Shown: positions 20,927-31,440, counted from the stretch's first letter. The stretch: 64,000 bases of DNA from Photobacterium profundum SS9 (GCF_000196255.1 NC_006370.1:90131-154130), one strand, 5' to 3'. Notes: generated by a model from the sequence alone, not told the origin. Made by a program: numbers and translations.

Positions 20927-21697
20927 ATGTTAACCATTGCAGATAAAACGTTCTCTTCTCGTCTTTTTACCGGAACCGGTAAATATGCCAATAGCCAAGT
21001 GATGGCGACATCCATTATTGCGTCTGGATCTGAGCTGGTGACGATGGCGTTAAAACGCGTTGATATTGATAACCGTGACGACGACATTCTGGCTCCATTG
21101 ATCAAAGCTGGAGTAAACTTACTCCCTAATACTTCGGGTGCGAAAAATGCGAAAGAAGCGATTTTTGCCGCGAAGCTGGCTCGTGAAGCTTTGGGCACTA
21201 ATTGGTTGAAGTTAGAAATTCACCCAGACCCAAAATACTTAATGCCCGATCCAATTGAAACATTGGCAGCTGCAGCCGAACTGGTGCGTCAGGGCTTTAT
21301 CGTCTTGCCGTATTGCCATGCTGATCCCGTGTTATGTAAGCGCTTAGAAGAAGTCGGCTGTGCTGCTGTAATGCCGTTAGGTGCCCCAATTGGTTCCAAT
21401 AAAGGGTTGGCATCGCGTGATTTCCTTGAAATTATTATCGATCAGGCGCGAGTGCCAGTTATCGTTGATGCCGGTATTGGCGCGCCATCTCATGCTGCTG
21501 AAGCCATGGAAATGGGGGCAGATGCAGTGCTGGTGAATACGGCGATTGCCGCTGCAGCCGATCCTATTGCCATGGGGCGAGCATTCAAACTAGCGGTTGA
21601 AAGTGGGCGTATGGCGTATGAAGCGGGTTTGGCTGGTACGATAAACCATGCCATTGCGTCAAGCCCATTAACGGCTTTCTTAGATCAAACCGCATAA
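20927..21697 (+). CDS. thiG: Thiazole synthase ThiG
   Basis: TIM-barrel enzyme that builds thiazole phosphate from DXP, dehydroglycine and ThiS-thiocarboxylate. 256 residues. FTGTGKY near the N-terminus, the Schiff-base Lys in NWLKLEI, the MPLGAPIGS phosphate loop and [25 protein letters not shown] segments are all family features. Acts in a complex with ThiH, which follows nine bases later. Confidence 0.97.
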   Translation: MLTIADKTFSSRLFTGTGKYANSQVMATSIIASGSELVTMALKRVDIDNRDDDILAPLIKAGVNLLPNTSGAKNAKEAIFAAKLAREALGTNWLKLEIHPDPKYLMPDPIETLAAAAELVRQGFIVLPYCHADPVLCKRLEEVGCAAVMPLGAPIGSNKGLASRDFLEIIIDQARVPVIVDAGIGAPSHAAEAMEMGADAVLVNTAIAAAADPIAMGRAFKLAVESGRMAYEAGLAGTINHAIASSPLTAFLDQTA

Positions 21698-21706
21698 GGG
21701 TTGTGC

Positions 21707-22819
21707 ATGAGTTACGTTGATGTTTGGAAGCAGCTGAATTGGGATGATGTACGTCTATCAATCTATAGTAAAACCGCGACAGATGTAGAGCGTGCATTAC
21801 GTAAACCGAAGCGTGATTTGGAAGATTTCAAAGCGTTGATCTCTCCAGCCGCTGAACCGTATCTAGAACAAATGGCACAGCAGTCTGCGGCATTAACCCG
21901 TAAACGATTTGGACATACCATGTCGTTTTATGTGCCTTTGTATCTTTCTAATCTTTGTGCGAATGCCTGTACTTATTGTGGTTTTTCAATGGAAAACCGG
22001 ATTAAGCGTCGTACGCTTACCTTGGAAGAAATTAACCAAGAATGCCAAGCTATCAAAGCGATGAATTTTGATAGCATATTATTGGTGACGGGTGAGCATG
22101 AGCGCAAAGTGGGTATGGAGTATTTTCGCGAAAGTGTGCCTGCGATCAAACAGCAATTTAGCTATCTGGCTATGGAAGTACAGCCGTTAGAGCAAGAAGA
22201 ATATGCTGAACTGAAAACCTTAGGGTTGGATGCTGTGATGGTGTATCAAGAAACCTATAGTGCGCCGACTTATGCCGAGCACCATTTGCGCGGCAATAAA
22301 ATGGACTTTGAATATCGCCTTGCCACACCCGATCGTTTGGCTAAAGCTGGGATAGATAAAATCGGGATCGGCGCACTGATAGGGCTTGAAGAGTGGCGGA
22401 CTGATTGCTTCTTTGCCGCGACCCACCTTGATTACCTTGAACGCACGTATTGGCAAACCCGATATTCTATTTCATTCCCGCGGTTACGCCCGTGTGAAGG
22501 GGGGTTGCAGCCTAAATCGATAATGAGTGATCGCCAGTTAGTTCAGTTGATCTGTGCCTATCGGATGTTTAACCCGCAAGTGGAGTTATCATTATCGACC
22601 CGAGAATCACCCGAATTTCGCGATAATGTATTACCACTAGGCGTAACGAGCATGTCGGCTGGCTCAAAAACTCAACCGGGTGGTTATGCTAACGATGAAC
22701 CAGAACTGGAGCAATTTTCGATTAGTGATGATCGTTCGGTTGCTGATGTGGCTGCGGCGGTTAAGCGGAATGGTTTTGAAGTGGTATGGAAAGATTGGCA
22801 CCATGCTTACTCCGGCTAA
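21707..22819 (+). CDS. thiH: 2-iminoacetate synthase ThiH
   Basis: Radical-SAM tyrosine lyase providing dehydroglycine to ThiG. 370 residues; the CxxxCxxC cluster motif is CANACTYC at residues 84-91, followed by the LLVTGEHE segment and the C-terminal SMSAGSKTQPGGY. Start ATG 21707 is preferred over an in-frame start two codons upstream. It is the anaerobic/facultative route; no thiO glycine oxidase is in the operon. A strong terminator ends the unit. Confidence 0.97.
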   Translation: MSYVDVWKQLNWDDVRLSIYSKTATDVERALRKPKRDLEDFKALISPAAEPYLEQMAQQSAALTRKRFGHTMSFYVPLYLSNLCANACTYCGFSMENRIKRRTLTLEEINQECQAIKAMNFDSILLVTGEHERKVGMEYFRESVPAIKQQFSYLAMEVQPLEQEEYAELKTLGLDAVMVYQETYSAPTYAEHHLRGNKMDFEYRLATPDRLAKAGIDKIGIGALIGLEEWRTDCFFAATHLDYLERTYWQTRYSISFPRLRPCEGGLQPKSIMSDRQLVQLICAYRMFNPQVELSLSTRESPEFRDNVLPLGVTSMSAGSKTQPGGYANDEPELEQFSISDDRSVADVAAAVKRNGFEVVWKDWHHAYSG

Positions 22820-22864
22820 TGTCAGCTAGAATGATTACTTTTTAGCGTCATATTTAGCGTAATA

Positions 22865-22917
22865 AAAACGCCCGTATACTTCAGCGAATTTTCGCTAAAC
22901 GTGTATACGGGCGTTTT
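22865..22917. terminator. Bidirectional terminator between thiH and the X-Pro aminopeptidase gene
   Basis: 15-bp perfect stem AAAACGCCCGTATAC/GTATACGGGCGTTTT (22865-22879 and 22903-22917) enclosing a smaller AGCGAA/TTCGCT hairpin. A- and T-runs on both sides serve both convergent genes. Confidence 0.93.
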
Positions 22918-22955
22918 AGTTTGTTCTATTTACTGAATCTGAATCAACGAATGAT

Positions 22956-24743
22956 TTAGCGTTTCAGTGGTGCTGTCGCTTGTGCAAGCCATGCGAGATC
23001 ATCGCCTTCAAGAGATGGGCTGATCACGGTAAATACCGTGTGGTGGTAATTGTTTAACCAAGCTAATTCAACATCATTCAGCAAGCTTAAATCAATTAAA
23101 CGGCGATCAATCGGTGCACGAGTTAACGATTCAAAGCCCATAACGGTCATGTCACCTTGGGTCTCTACTTCAACAATCAACTCTAGGTTTTCAATACGAA
23201 TACCAAAGGCATCTGCACGGTAGTAACCCGGCTCATTCGATAACACCATACCCGGTAGCAAGGCTGTTGGGTTGTAGTTCTTCGCAATACGCTGCGGTCC
23301 TTCATGAACACTGAGGAAGTGACCTACACCATGACCAGTACCGTGGTCGTAGTCGAAGCCATTGGCCCATAGGTGCTGACGGGCTAGTGCATCAAGCTGA
23401 GAGCCTGTCGTGCCCTTTGGAAAGTGTGCTGATGCTAAAGCGATATGACCTTTTAATACCAAGGTAAAAGTGTGCTTAACCTCATCGCCTGGCTGACCAA
23501 TCGCAATCGTACGAGTGATATCGGTTGTGCCATCTGGGTACTGACCGCCTGAATCGACAAGGTACACGTTATCCATTTCCAGTACGCTAGGTTCTGGCTG
23601 GTTTAAGTGATTGTAGTGACACATTGCAGCGTTACTGCCAGCTGCTGAAATCGTATCAAAGCTCACATCAGTACAGCTGGTATCTTGAATACGGAACTGC
23701 CATAGCTTGTCAGACAGGGTGCCTTCATCGAGTAGGTTACCCGCAGCAACTTGCGCATCTACCCATGCTAAATATTTAGAGACTGCCACACCATCACGGA
23801 TATGGCAGGCCTTCATACCAGCCATTTCAGTTGGATTTTTTTGTGCTTTTGGTAGTAAACAAGGATCAGCGGCTTCAATAAGGTTGGCACCTGCTGCACC
23901 TAATGTTTGACCTGCCCATGCATTGCTTGTTGCTGGGTCAATCAGTACTTGTTTGCCGCTTAATGCCTGTAAACCAGCTTTAAGTGCGTCAGGCTGATGA
24001 ATACGAACACCGTCGCCAACGTGTGAGGCAAATTCTTCCGGTAGACGGGCTGGGTCAATGTAGAAATCGACGCTTTCGTCAGCATGAATAATGGCTGTTG
24101 ATAACAAGACTGGCAAGCTTGGCACATCGCTACCGCGCACGTTTAATAACCACGCAATGCTATCGACTTGGGTCAGCAAAGCCGCTTCGGCTTTTAGGTT
24201 GGTGAGTTTCGCGGCAATTTCACTGCGCTTACCAGCACTGCTTTGGCCAACAAAATCTAGCCCCATTAACTTGGCGTTAGACAATGTTGCTGCAGGGCGA
24301 TCGTGCCATAGCGTTTCGATAGGATTTTGCTCAATACATACAAGCTCTAATGCACCGGCAAGGCTTTCTGTCGTTCGCGTTAACCATGCACCGCTGTGAA
24401 GGCGAGCATCAATAGCCACTTTACTGCCAGCTGCAAGATTATCTTGTGCCCACTGTACCGGTGGCTCTTCAATAAGGTGGCGGTATTCAAATACATCGCC
24501 CGGTACTTGTTTACGTACCTGAACGACGTAACGACCATCAACAAAAACGGCGGCTTTATCACGTGTGATCACTGCCATACCCGCAGAGCCAGTGAAGCCA
24601 GTCGCCCAAAGCAAACGCTCATTATGCGCAGGAATGTATTCGCCGAGGTATTCATCTTCATGAGGAATAAGCAAAGCGTCGAGTTGATTGTTAACCAACC
24701 ATTGGCGGATCTGCTCAACACGTTGTGAGATAGCTGCTTGCAT
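22956..24743 (-). CDS. Xaa-Pro aminopeptidase, XPNPEP/AmpP2 type (M24 family)
   Basis: Dinuclear-metal peptidase removing N-terminal residues before proline. 595 residues, longer than E. coli PepP (about 440), matching the three-domain XPNPEP1 class. Metal ligands are seen in VDSGGQYPDGTTDITRT (two Asp), HGTGHGVGHFLSVHEGP (His), SNEPGYY (Glu) and GIRIENLE (Glu). The N-terminal third begins with the creatinase-like domain and DEYLGEYIP. Start ATG 24743 is used rather than 24770, since AAGGA precedes it. Cytoplasmic, no signal peptide. Single gene, convergent with thiH. Confidence 0.94.
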   Translation of the reverse strand: MQAAISQRVEQIRQWLVNNQLDALLIPHEDEYLGEYIPAHNERLLWATGFTGSAGMAVITRDKAAVFVDGRYVVQVRKQVPGDVFEYRHLIEEPPVQWAQDNLAAGSKVAIDARLHSGAWLTRTTESLAGALELVCIEQNPIETLWHDRPAATLSNAKLMGLDFVGQSSAGKRSEIAAKLTNLKAEAALLTQVDSIAWLLNVRGSDVPSLPVLLSTAIIHADESVDFYIDPARLPEEFASHVGDGVRIHQPDALKAGLQALSGKQVLIDPATSNAWAGQTLGAAGANLIEAADPCLLPKAQKNPTEMAGMKACHIRDGVAVSKYLAWVDAQVAAGNLLDEGTLSDKLWQFRIQDTSCTDVSFDTISAAGSNAAMCHYNHLNQPEPSVLEMDNVYLVDSGGQYPDGTTDITRTIAIGQPGDEVKHTFTLVLKGHIALASAHFPKGTTGSQLDALARQHLWANGFDYDHGTGHGVGHFLSVHEGPQRIAKNYNPTALLPGMVLSNEPGYYRADAFGIRIENLELIVEVETQGDMTVMGFESLTRAPIDRRLIDLSLLNDVELAWLNNYHHTVFTVISPSLEGDDLAWLAQATAPLKR

Positions 24744-24941
24744 GTTTTGAGGTTCCTTGTTGTATGTCACCGTCCGTGTGACGGAAAGTTGCCAGCCGGA
24801 ATAATTAAATATTAATTACTGAACATTACCTATTGAATGTTAATCATTGAACAATGAGGTGCACTTTTTTATCGCTCGTTTATCGCACTCAGTTGCTTAG
24901 GCATATCGTATTACGTTATCGCTTTTGTTGACTGGCTGCAA

Positions 24942-25889
24942 TTAGACGGTAGATAAATCACCACAACGGCTGATGATTATTTGACGTAACCAACTATGTC
25001 CAAGGTCTTTTTCCTGATGTTGATGCCAGAATAACGTATAAGCCATAGCAGGAAGCTCGAACGGCAGCGGTACGACCACCAAATCTAATTGAGCGGCAAT
25101 GTAATTTGCGAAATGGCTGGGTGCGGTAAACACCAGATCGGTGTGGGTACAGAGGCTGGCCGCGCTATTAAAGTCTGGCACATATATCGCGATATCTCTT
25201 TGCAGACCGAGGTCCGCCAGCTTGTAATCGAGTAACCAGCGATCACTACCGTCACAACGAACCTGAATATGGCGCTGACGCAGGTAATTATCCTGATCCC
25301 ATCGCTGGTTTAAGAGCGGGTGATCTTTACGCACAATGCAGCGCTGGGTATCCCGGTGGAGTTCCTGCCACACGATATCTTGGGGTGGCATTAAGGTGAG
25401 CATTGCATCTTTGGGATTGAGATCTTTGCCGGTAACGCCGAAATCAATTTCCCCGCGTTGCAGTTTGCTGAAAGTGTTTGGCTCCCAGGACTGGGTATCT
25501 AAAATAATATTTGGGCCTTTACTGAAAACCTCACTGAGAAATTGCGGCAGTAATAGCGGATAGGCACTTTCCACTAAAGCCATTTTGAAATGACGATCAC
25601 TGCTTTTCGGCTCAAAGATAGCGGGTGCGGTAAGGTTTTCGATATCCCGTAATAATTGTTCTAATAATGGGACTAATGCCAGCGCACGAGGGGTGGGTTT
25701 GATACCGTGAGCAGAGCGGGTAAACAAGGGGTCATTAAATTGGTCACGTAAGCGCGTTAAGGTTTTACTCACCGCCGATTGACTGAGGTTAAGGCGCTTT
25801 GCGGCATGAGTCACGCTGCACTCTTCAAGCAATACATGCAGACAAACTAAGAGATTAAGATCAAGTCGGGCAAGCTTTTCGAATGACAC
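24942..25889 (-). CDS. LysR-family regulator divergent from the Bcr-type exporter
   Basis: 315 residues from GTG 25889, which has AGGGGT seven bases upstream. The N-terminal winged HTH reads LDLNLLVCLHVLLEECSVTHAAKRL..LSQSAVSKTLTRLRDQFNDPLF, a NodD/NocR-like variant of the family. A substrate-binding domain follows. An ATG at 25958 would extend it by 23 residues but would run into the shared promoter region, so I reject it. It faces away from the MFS gene with a 115-base shared gap containing two short inverted repeats, so it probably controls that exporter (inference). Confidence 0.88.
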   Translation of the reverse strand: MSFEKLARLDLNLLVCLHVLLEECSVTHAAKRLNLSQSAVSKTLTRLRDQFNDPLFTRSAHGIKPTPRALALVPLLEQLLRDIENLTAPAIFEPKSSDRHFKMALVESAYPLLLPQFLSEVFSKGPNIILDTQSWEPNTFSKLQRGEIDFGVTGKDLNPKDAMLTLMPPQDIVWQELHRDTQRCIVRKDHPLLNQRWDQDNYLRQRHIQVRCDGSDRWLLDYKLADLGLQRDIAIYVPDFNSAASLCTHTDLVFTAPSHFANYIAAQLDLVVVPLPFELPAMAYTLFWHQHQEKDLGHSWLRQIIISRCGDLSTV

Positions 25890-25912
25890 AGTGCACCCCT
25901 GAAAAAGTGATA

Positions 25913-25946
25913 TTCCAAAATGGAAATTCTGGTTTGAATATAAACC
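25913..25946. promoter_or_regulatory. Candidate LysR binding sites in the divergent promoter
   Basis: Two inverted repeats lie side by side: TTCCA-AAA-TGGAA (25913-25925) and GGTTT-GAATAT-AAACC (25931-25946). Paired recognition and activation sites of this spacing are typical of LysR regulators. Assignment is by position only. Confidence 0.5.
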
Positions 25947-26004
25947 ATTTCTATTCATATCACTAAAGCCTTAGACTGCCGCTGTCATTAAATAGGAAAG
26001 TAAC

Positions 26005-27225
26005 ATGCAGCCAGAAACAGCAACGGCAAGTCAATCAACAGCCGTATCAGGAACAAGATTAGTCGCCTTAATGGTGGTACTTGTTTTATTTAGCCCCCTT
26101 GCGATTGATATTTATTTACCCGCATTGCCAGCAATGGCAAAGGAATTTGCGGTAGATACAACACGAGTGCAAGATACCGTTACATGGTTCATGTTTAGTT
26201 TAGGTCTTGGTCAATTATTGGCGGGTCCATTGGCTGATCGCTTTGGTCGTCGTCCTATTGCGTTGGTTGGTATCACCATTTACGCATTGAGCGCCGCAAT
26301 GGCATATTGGGCACAAACATTAGATTTATTGCTGCTGGCGCGTTTATTACAAGGCTTCGGCGCTTGTGCGACATCGGTGGCGGCTTTTGCGGCAGTGCGT
26401 GATAGTTTTGGTCCTGAACGTAGCGGTCGTATGATCAGCTATTTAAACGGGGCAATCTGCTTCATCCCTGCCTTAGCGCCTATTCTTGGTTCATGGTTAA
26501 CCCATGAATTTGGTTGGCGTTCTAACTTTAGTTTTATGGCGGGTTTTGCGATTGTAGCAGGTAGCTTTATTGCTATTAGCTTTAAAGAAACGCGCCCAGC
26601 TGATACTAACATTGAAGGTTCGATGATTAGCTTCGAACGTTATATGTCAGTATTGCGCGAACCGGTTTTCTTATTCCATGCGACGCTATGTATGTTAGCG
26701 ATGGCAGTGATTCTGGCTTACGTTACATCAGCACCGGTTTGGTTGATGATGGAGCTCGGCCAGGATATGGGGCAATTCACGATTTGGTTTGGTATTAATG
26801 CCGCACTCAATATTTTAGCGTGTATGGTCGCACCCAAATACATGGATCGCTTTGGTACTCGTCGTACGCTTAAAACAGGGCTGATTTTATTAATTGGTGC
26901 TGGTGCGGCAATGTTGGCATTGAGCAATATCGCGCAAGCATGGGCGTTTATGCTGCCGATCTTTATTTGTTCATTTGGCTTTGCATTTGTTCTTGGTTCC
27001 TCGGCTGGTAAAGCACTTGCTCCATTTGGTGACCGTGCAGGAACCGCGGCGGCATTACTGGGTTTATTCCAAATGAGTGGCGCGGGCTTGATGGTGAGTT
27101 TGACGCAACGTTTAGACTTTACACCACCGATGCTACTGACTTTCCAAATGTGGCTAGTGATTCCTGGCTTATTGATTCTTTGGTCTAAAGTGGGTCGTAA
27201 ATGGCACACGGTAGCAGCAAATTAA
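26005..27225 (+). CDS. MFS drug-resistance transporter, Bcr/CflA family
   Basis: Proton-coupled exporter of the DHA1 group, 406 residues with about 12 membrane helices. The family motif A is GPLADRFGRRPIALVG near residues 72-87, and the Bcr/CflA segment LARLLQGFGACATSVAAFAAVRDSF follows. The N-terminus has PLAIDIYLPALP, typical of Bcr. Substrate unknown; relatives export bicyclomycin, chloramphenicol or sulfonamides. GGAAAG precedes the start. Divergent from a LysR gene and closed by its own terminator. Confidence 0.92.
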   Translation: MQPETATASQSTAVSGTRLVALMVVLVLFSPLAIDIYLPALPAMAKEFAVDTTRVQDTVTWFMFSLGLGQLLAGPLADRFGRRPIALVGITIYALSAAMAYWAQTLDLLLLARLLQGFGACATSVAAFAAVRDSFGPERSGRMISYLNGAICFIPALAPILGSWLTHEFGWRSNFSFMAGFAIVAGSFIAISFKETRPADTNIEGSMISFERYMSVLREPVFLFHATLCMLAMAVILAYVTSAPVWLMMELGQDMGQFTIWFGINAALNILACMVAPKYMDRFGTRRTLKTGLILLIGAGAAMLALSNIAQAWAFMLPIFICSFGFAFVLGSSAGKALAPFGDRAGTAAALLGLFQMSGAGLMVSLTQRLDFTPPMLLTFQMWLVIPGLLILWSKVGRKWHTVAAN

Positions 27226-27294
27226 GTAAATATTTATAACTAGACGCCTTTGCTCTTCTAGAGGCGCTGGGTCTCGACAACCCTGTAAAACGTT

Positions 27295-27323
27295 AGCCTG
27301 TCTTTGTGACAGGCTTTTTTTTT
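27295..27323 (+). terminator. Intrinsic terminator after the MFS gene
   Basis: AGCCTGTC/GACAGGCT stem, TTTGT loop, then nine T's reaching the last bases of the convergent EamA gene. Confidence 0.92.
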
Positions 27324-27324
27324 A

Positions 27325-28227
27325 TTAGCTCGACGTGTTTGCTGCGGGGGCTTTTTTGCTTTTCAGCTGTTGGATCAAAAGACCGCAGACTATCAGCACT
27401 AACCCGACCAAAGTCGATGGGTGAATTTCTTCGCCAATAATCGTTGCTAACAACAGCAGTGAAATAAACGGCGAGATGAAAATCAAGTTACTGATCCGCG
27501 CGGTATTGTTGGTTAAGCGTAATGCGTTTATCCACAAAACAAAGGTAATGCCCATTTCAAACAGGCCGACGTAACTCACGGCTACCCAACCTTGCCATGG
27601 CACTGGTTTCCAACCGCCCAAATACACACTTAAGCCAATCGAGAAAGGTAACGACACCAAAAACCCCAATAATACCCCCAGCACTGGGTCGGCTTTATTT
27701 TTGGCATTTAAGATCCAATACATCGCCCATAGAATGGTTGAGAATAATGCCAGTCCGACCCCTAATGGGCTATCAAACTGCAACGCCGTAATATTGCCTT
27801 TGGTGGCGATCACCACTACACCGAAATAACCCAGTACACAAGCCGCCCAATCTTGTTTTCGAATTTTCTGACCAAGGAATACCGCAGCCATTAAGGTCAG
27901 GGTAATTGCCCAGCTGTAGTTGAGCGGTTGGGCTTGGGAAGCTGGCAGTAATTCATACGATTTAAATAAGATGAGGTAATAAGCAAAAGGGTTGATCAGC
28001 CCGAGCGTAAGGTAATAAAAAGGACGGGCGGTAAACGTTCGGCCTAATAAGTGCAGTTTGCCTTGATAGAGGGCAATTGCCGTCAGTGCGATAGCTGAAA
28101 CAATACTGGCAGCGACCATCATTTGAATAGGGGTGAAGTATTCAAGGGTGATCTTAAAAGCGGTGGCGACAGTAGACCAGAGTAATACAGCGGCTAAGCC
28201 ATATCCGAGCGCATGACGTTCGTTCAT
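27325..28227 (-). CDS. EamA-family (DMT) inner-membrane permease
   Basis: 300 residues with ten predicted membrane helices in two EamA repeats (about residues 8-140 and 150-290), separated by KNKADPVLG. Relatives export amino acids or metabolites. AVLLWSTVATAFK opens repeat 1, and PLNYSWAITLTLMAAVFLGQK its conserved end. No substrate can be assigned. Single gene on the minus strand; its stop is two bases from the MFS terminator T run. Confidence 0.88.
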   Translation of the reverse strand: MNERHALGYGLAAVLLWSTVATAFKITLEYFTPIQMMVAASIVSAIALTAIALYQGKLHLLGRTFTARPFYYLTLGLINPFAYYLILFKSYELLPASQAQPLNYSWAITLTLMAAVFLGQKIRKQDWAACVLGYFGVVVIATKGNITALQFDSPLGVGLALFSTILWAMYWILNAKNKADPVLGVLLGFLVSLPFSIGLSVYLGGWKPVPWQGWVAVSYVGLFEMGITFVLWINALRLTNNTARISNLIFISPFISLLLLATIIGEEIHPSTLVGLVLIVCGLLIQQLKSKKAPAANTSS

Positions 28228-28448
28228 TTTTTTCCTACGATTCGGTTAACAATAAGACGGGGGGATCCGTGGGCTAGTTTATGCGATTGTTTTTCTAACA
28301 ACTAGATCACATATTTCAACGTTGTGATTGTCTCCGCGTAATTTATGTCACTATTTTTCTCGTGGTTTTCGTTAACGGATAACTGCTGGACATTTATCCA
28401 GTATCCACTTAGCCTTTATGCCTGATATTTCTCTTTTTTCAGGTTTAA

Positions 28449-29990
28449 ATGATGATGGCTGAATGGCTTAACGGTGGTGTACTGGCGATATTGGCTGCAA
28501 TGTCCGGTGCAACTATTGCTGGTGGGTTAACCGCAATCTGGATGAAAGGACGCTTGCAACAACAGGTACAATTGTTCCAACAGCAGATTGATGCCGGCAT
28601 ACAGTTGGCACAGAGTCGTGAACAGCAAATTCAAGCGCAATTAACCGAGCGTAATGGTGAATTAGATGAACTGGATGTCGAGCGCGATCGCCTGACTAAT
28701 GAATTACGCCAAATGCATGGTCGTCTTGCCGCCGCATTAGAAAAAATGCGCTATTTCGACGCGCTGAAAAATGAAAAACAATACTTTTCTGAACAACTGG
28801 AAAATGCACGAGCAGCCAATGCTGGGCTTGAAGGGGACTTGAGAGAACAAGAAGCACGTCATTTTGAAGAACAAAAAGCCGCGGAAGAAAAAATTGCATT
28901 GCTCGCTAATGCAGAAGAGCGTTTACGGGTGCAATTTGAAAGTTTAGCCAACCGACTGTTTGAACAGAAAACCCGAACGGTTGATGAGCAAAACAAACTC
29001 AGCATGGAATCGATTCTTAGCCCATTAAAAGCACAGCTTGAAGGCTTTAAGAAACAAGTGAATGACAATTTCAGCCAAGAATCACGTGAGCGCCACACCT
29101 TAGTGCATGAAATTAATAACCTTAAACACTTGAATGAACAGATGGCACAAGAAGCCGTTAACCTGACTCAAGCGTTAAAAGGGGACAATAAAGCGCAGGG
29201 TAATTGGGGCGAGGTAGTACTGGCACGGGTGCTGAGTGAATCCGGTTTACGAGAAGGGCACGAATACCAAACGCAAGTCAGCTTAGAAAATGAAGAAGGA
29301 AAACGCTACCAGCCCGATGTAGTGGTGCATCTACCGCAAGATAAAGATGTGGTGGTGGATGCCAAAATGTCACTGGTCGCGTATGAACGCTTCTTTAATG
29401 CCGACACCATTGCTGAACGTGAATTGGCATTAAGCGAGCATGCTGCTTCGTTACGAGCGCACATGCGCGGATTAAGCCGTAAAGATTATCATCAGCTACA
29501 TGGGTTAAATAGCCTCGATTATGTCTTGATGTTTATACCGGTAGAGCCAGCGTTCCAAGCTGCCATCGAGACAGACCCAAGTTTGATCCGCGATGCAATG
29601 GATTTAAACATTATGTTAGTGAGCCCGACCACATTGCTGGTGGCGTTACGTACGATTAATAATTTATGGCGTAATGATCGTCAAAATCAAAATGCCAAAC
29701 AGATTGCTGAACGCGCCAGTAAGTTATACGACAAGTTACGCTTGTTTGTGACCGATATGGAAACGGTAGGCGTATCACTTGATAAGGCAAATCAAAGCTA
29801 TCAAGGGGCAATGAATAAATTGACCTTAGGGCGAGGCAATGTGATTCGCCAAGCGGAAGGGTTTAAAGAGCTTGGGGTTGAAGTTAAGCGTGATATCAAC
29901 CCAATACTGGTAGAAAAAGCGCAATCTACCTTGAGTGAACTACCCGAAAGAGGTAATTCAGAGCGCTCTGCAGCAAATGATTTGTCGTAG
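28449..29990 (+). CDS. rmuC: DNA recombination protein RmuC
   Basis: Limits inverted-repeat-driven rearrangements; a nuclease-like, membrane-anchored protein. 513 residues: one N-terminal membrane helix (about residues 12-30), a long coiled coil (about 35-230), then the RmuC core with GNWGEVVLARVLSESGL, YQPDVVVHLPQDKDVVVDAKMSL (restriction-fold Asp...Asp-x-Lys) and DYVLMFIPVEPAF. Three consecutive ATG codons (28449, 28452, 28455) leave the exact start uncertain by two residues. Upstream of ubiE as in enterobacteria. Confidence 0.95.
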   Translation: MMMAEWLNGGVLAILAAMSGATIAGGLTAIWMKGRLQQQVQLFQQQIDAGIQLAQSREQQIQAQLTERNGELDELDVERDRLTNELRQMHGRLAAALEKMRYFDALKNEKQYFSEQLENARAANAGLEGDLREQEARHFEEQKAAEEKIALLANAEERLRVQFESLANRLFEQKTRTVDEQNKLSMESILSPLKAQLEGFKKQVNDNFSQESRERHTLVHEINNLKHLNEQMAQEAVNLTQALKGDNKAQGNWGEVVLARVLSESGLREGHEYQTQVSLENEEGKRYQPDVVVHLPQDKDVVVDAKMSLVAYERFFNADTIAERELALSEHAASLRAHMRGLSRKDYHQLHGLNSLDYVLMFIPVEPAFQAAIETDPSLIRDAMDLNIMLVSPTTLLVALRTINNLWRNDRQNQNAKQIAERASKLYDKLRLFVTDMETVGVSLDKANQSYQGAMNKLTLGRGNVIRQAEGFKELGVEVKRDINPILVEKAQSTLSELPERGNSERSAANDLS

Positions 29991-30065
29991 TGCTTTGAGC
30001 AAAGCTCAACCATCAAGTACACTACGCTGGTTATTTACACAAATTATAAGCATAACGGATGTAGC

Positions 30066-30821
30066 ATGACGGACACCACACAAGATACGACTCATTTCGG
30101 CTATCGAACCGTAGCCAAGGACGACAAAGTGAATTTAGTCGCGGATGTATTCCATTCCGTTGCCGCAAAATACGACATTATGAATGACATGATGTCGCTG
30201 GGTATTCACCGAGTATGGAAGCGCTTTACTATTGATTGTAGTGGTGTGCGCCGTGGTAATCGTGTATTGGATTTAGGCGGTGGTACGGGTGATTTAACCG
30301 CTAAATTCTCACGTATTGTTGGGGGTGAGGGTCAAGTTATCTTGGCTGATATCAACAATTCTATGCTGAAGGTGGGACGCAGTAAATTGCGTGATTCTGG
30401 CATTGTGGGTAACGTAGGTTACGTACAAGCGAATGCAGAAGAACTGCCATTCCCTGATGACTACTTCGATTGCATTACGATCAGCTTCTGCTTACGTAAT
30501 GTGACCGATAAAGAGAAAGCATTACGCTCGATGTATCGTGTACTGAAGCCCGGTGGTCGTTTATTGGTGTTAGAGTTCTCTAAGCCGATTATTGAGCCGT
30601 TATCTAAAGTTTACGATGCGTATTCGTTCTATTTACTGCCTAAAATTGGTGAATTGATTGCTAACGATGCAGAAAGTTATCGTTACCTCGCTGAATCTAT
30701 CCGTATGCATCCGAATCAAGAAACCTTAAAAAGTATGATGGATGATGCAGGTTTTGAGCAAACCAACTATTACAACCTAACCGGTGGTATTGTTGCGCTG
30801 CATCGTGGTTTTAAGTTCTGA
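30066..30821 (+). CDS. ubiE: Ubiquinone/menaquinone C-methyltransferase UbiE
   Basis: SAM-dependent methylation of the quinone ring in both ubiquinone and menaquinone synthesis. 251 residues with the SAM-binding LDLGGGTGD (about residues 68-76), the UbiE signatures [18 protein letters not shown] and SFCLRNVTD, and the C-terminal [15 protein letters not shown]. Start of the ubiE-ubiJ-ubiB operon, with ubiJ beginning seven bases after the stop. Confidence 0.98.
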   Translation: MTDTTQDTTHFGYRTVAKDDKVNLVADVFHSVAAKYDIMNDMMSLGIHRVWKRFTIDCSGVRRGNRVLDLGGGTGDLTAKFSRIVGGEGQVILADINNSMLKVGRSKLRDSGIVGNVGYVQANAEELPFPDDYFDCITISFCLRNVTDKEKALRSMYRVLKPGGRLLVLEFSKPIIEPLSKVYDAYSFYLLPKIGELIANDAESYRYLAESIRMHPNQETLKSMMDDAGFEQTNYYNLTGGIVALHRGFKF

Positions 30822-30828
30822 GGACAGT

Positions 30829-31440
30829 ATGTCATTTGATGCTTTGGTCACTGGCGCGGTAGAAACTTCGCTTAATACGCTTTTGAAAGGCGATGCTGAC
30901 AGCCAGCGTCGTTTAGCGCGTTTACGCGGAAAAATTATTAGCGTAACGATTAACGAGTTTGGTAAACAACTGATTTTCATATTTAGTCAGCAAATTGATG
31001 TGTTGGCGGTTTATGATGGTGATGTTGATTGTCAATTAGCGCTTAACCTAAGTGTGCTTTCTGAACTGCGTCAGCAGGCGAATCTGACCCAACTGATTAA
31101 AGCAGATAAGCTTTCATTAGAAGGTGATATTCAGTTAGCCCAGCAATTTTCTGCGCTGCTTAATGGTCTAAAACCTGATGTTGAAGAGAAACTTTCTCAA
31201 TATACCGGTGATATCGTTGCACACACCGTTGTCAGTGGATTGAAAAACAGTGCACGCTTTATTCAGCGCAGTGTGGAACGTCGTCAGCGTGACTTAGCGG
31301 AAGTGATTACCGAAGAGTGGAAGCTAGCACCACAAGCCTTAGAAATTGCCTACTTTGCCGATAAAGTGGATGATTTGAAATCAGATTTTTCACGCCTTGA
31401 AGCGCGATTTAATCAGTTGTTAGAGCGCCACCAATCATGA
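30829..31440 (+). CDS. ubiJ: Ubiquinone biosynthesis accessory factor UbiJ (SCP2 domain)
   Basis: Lipid-binding accessory protein thought to scaffold the aerobic ubiquinone complex. 203 residues: N-terminal SCP2-like domain (about 15-115, with LDLSVL-type strands such as [14 protein letters not shown]) and a C-terminal helical tail rich in Arg/Glu ([17 protein letters not shown]). Start ATG 30829 is preferred over an upstream frame overlapping ubiE. Its TGA overlaps the ubiB ATG (ATGA). Confidence 0.93.
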   Translation: MSFDALVTGAVETSLNTLLKGDADSQRRLARLRGKIISVTINEFGKQLIFIFSQQIDVLAVYDGDVDCQLALNLSVLSELRQQANLTQLIKADKLSLEGDIQLAQQFSALLNGLKPDVEEKLSQYTGDIVAHTVVSGLKNSARFIQRSVERRQRDLAEVITEEWKLAPQALEIAYFADKVDDLKSDFSRLEARFNQLLERHQS

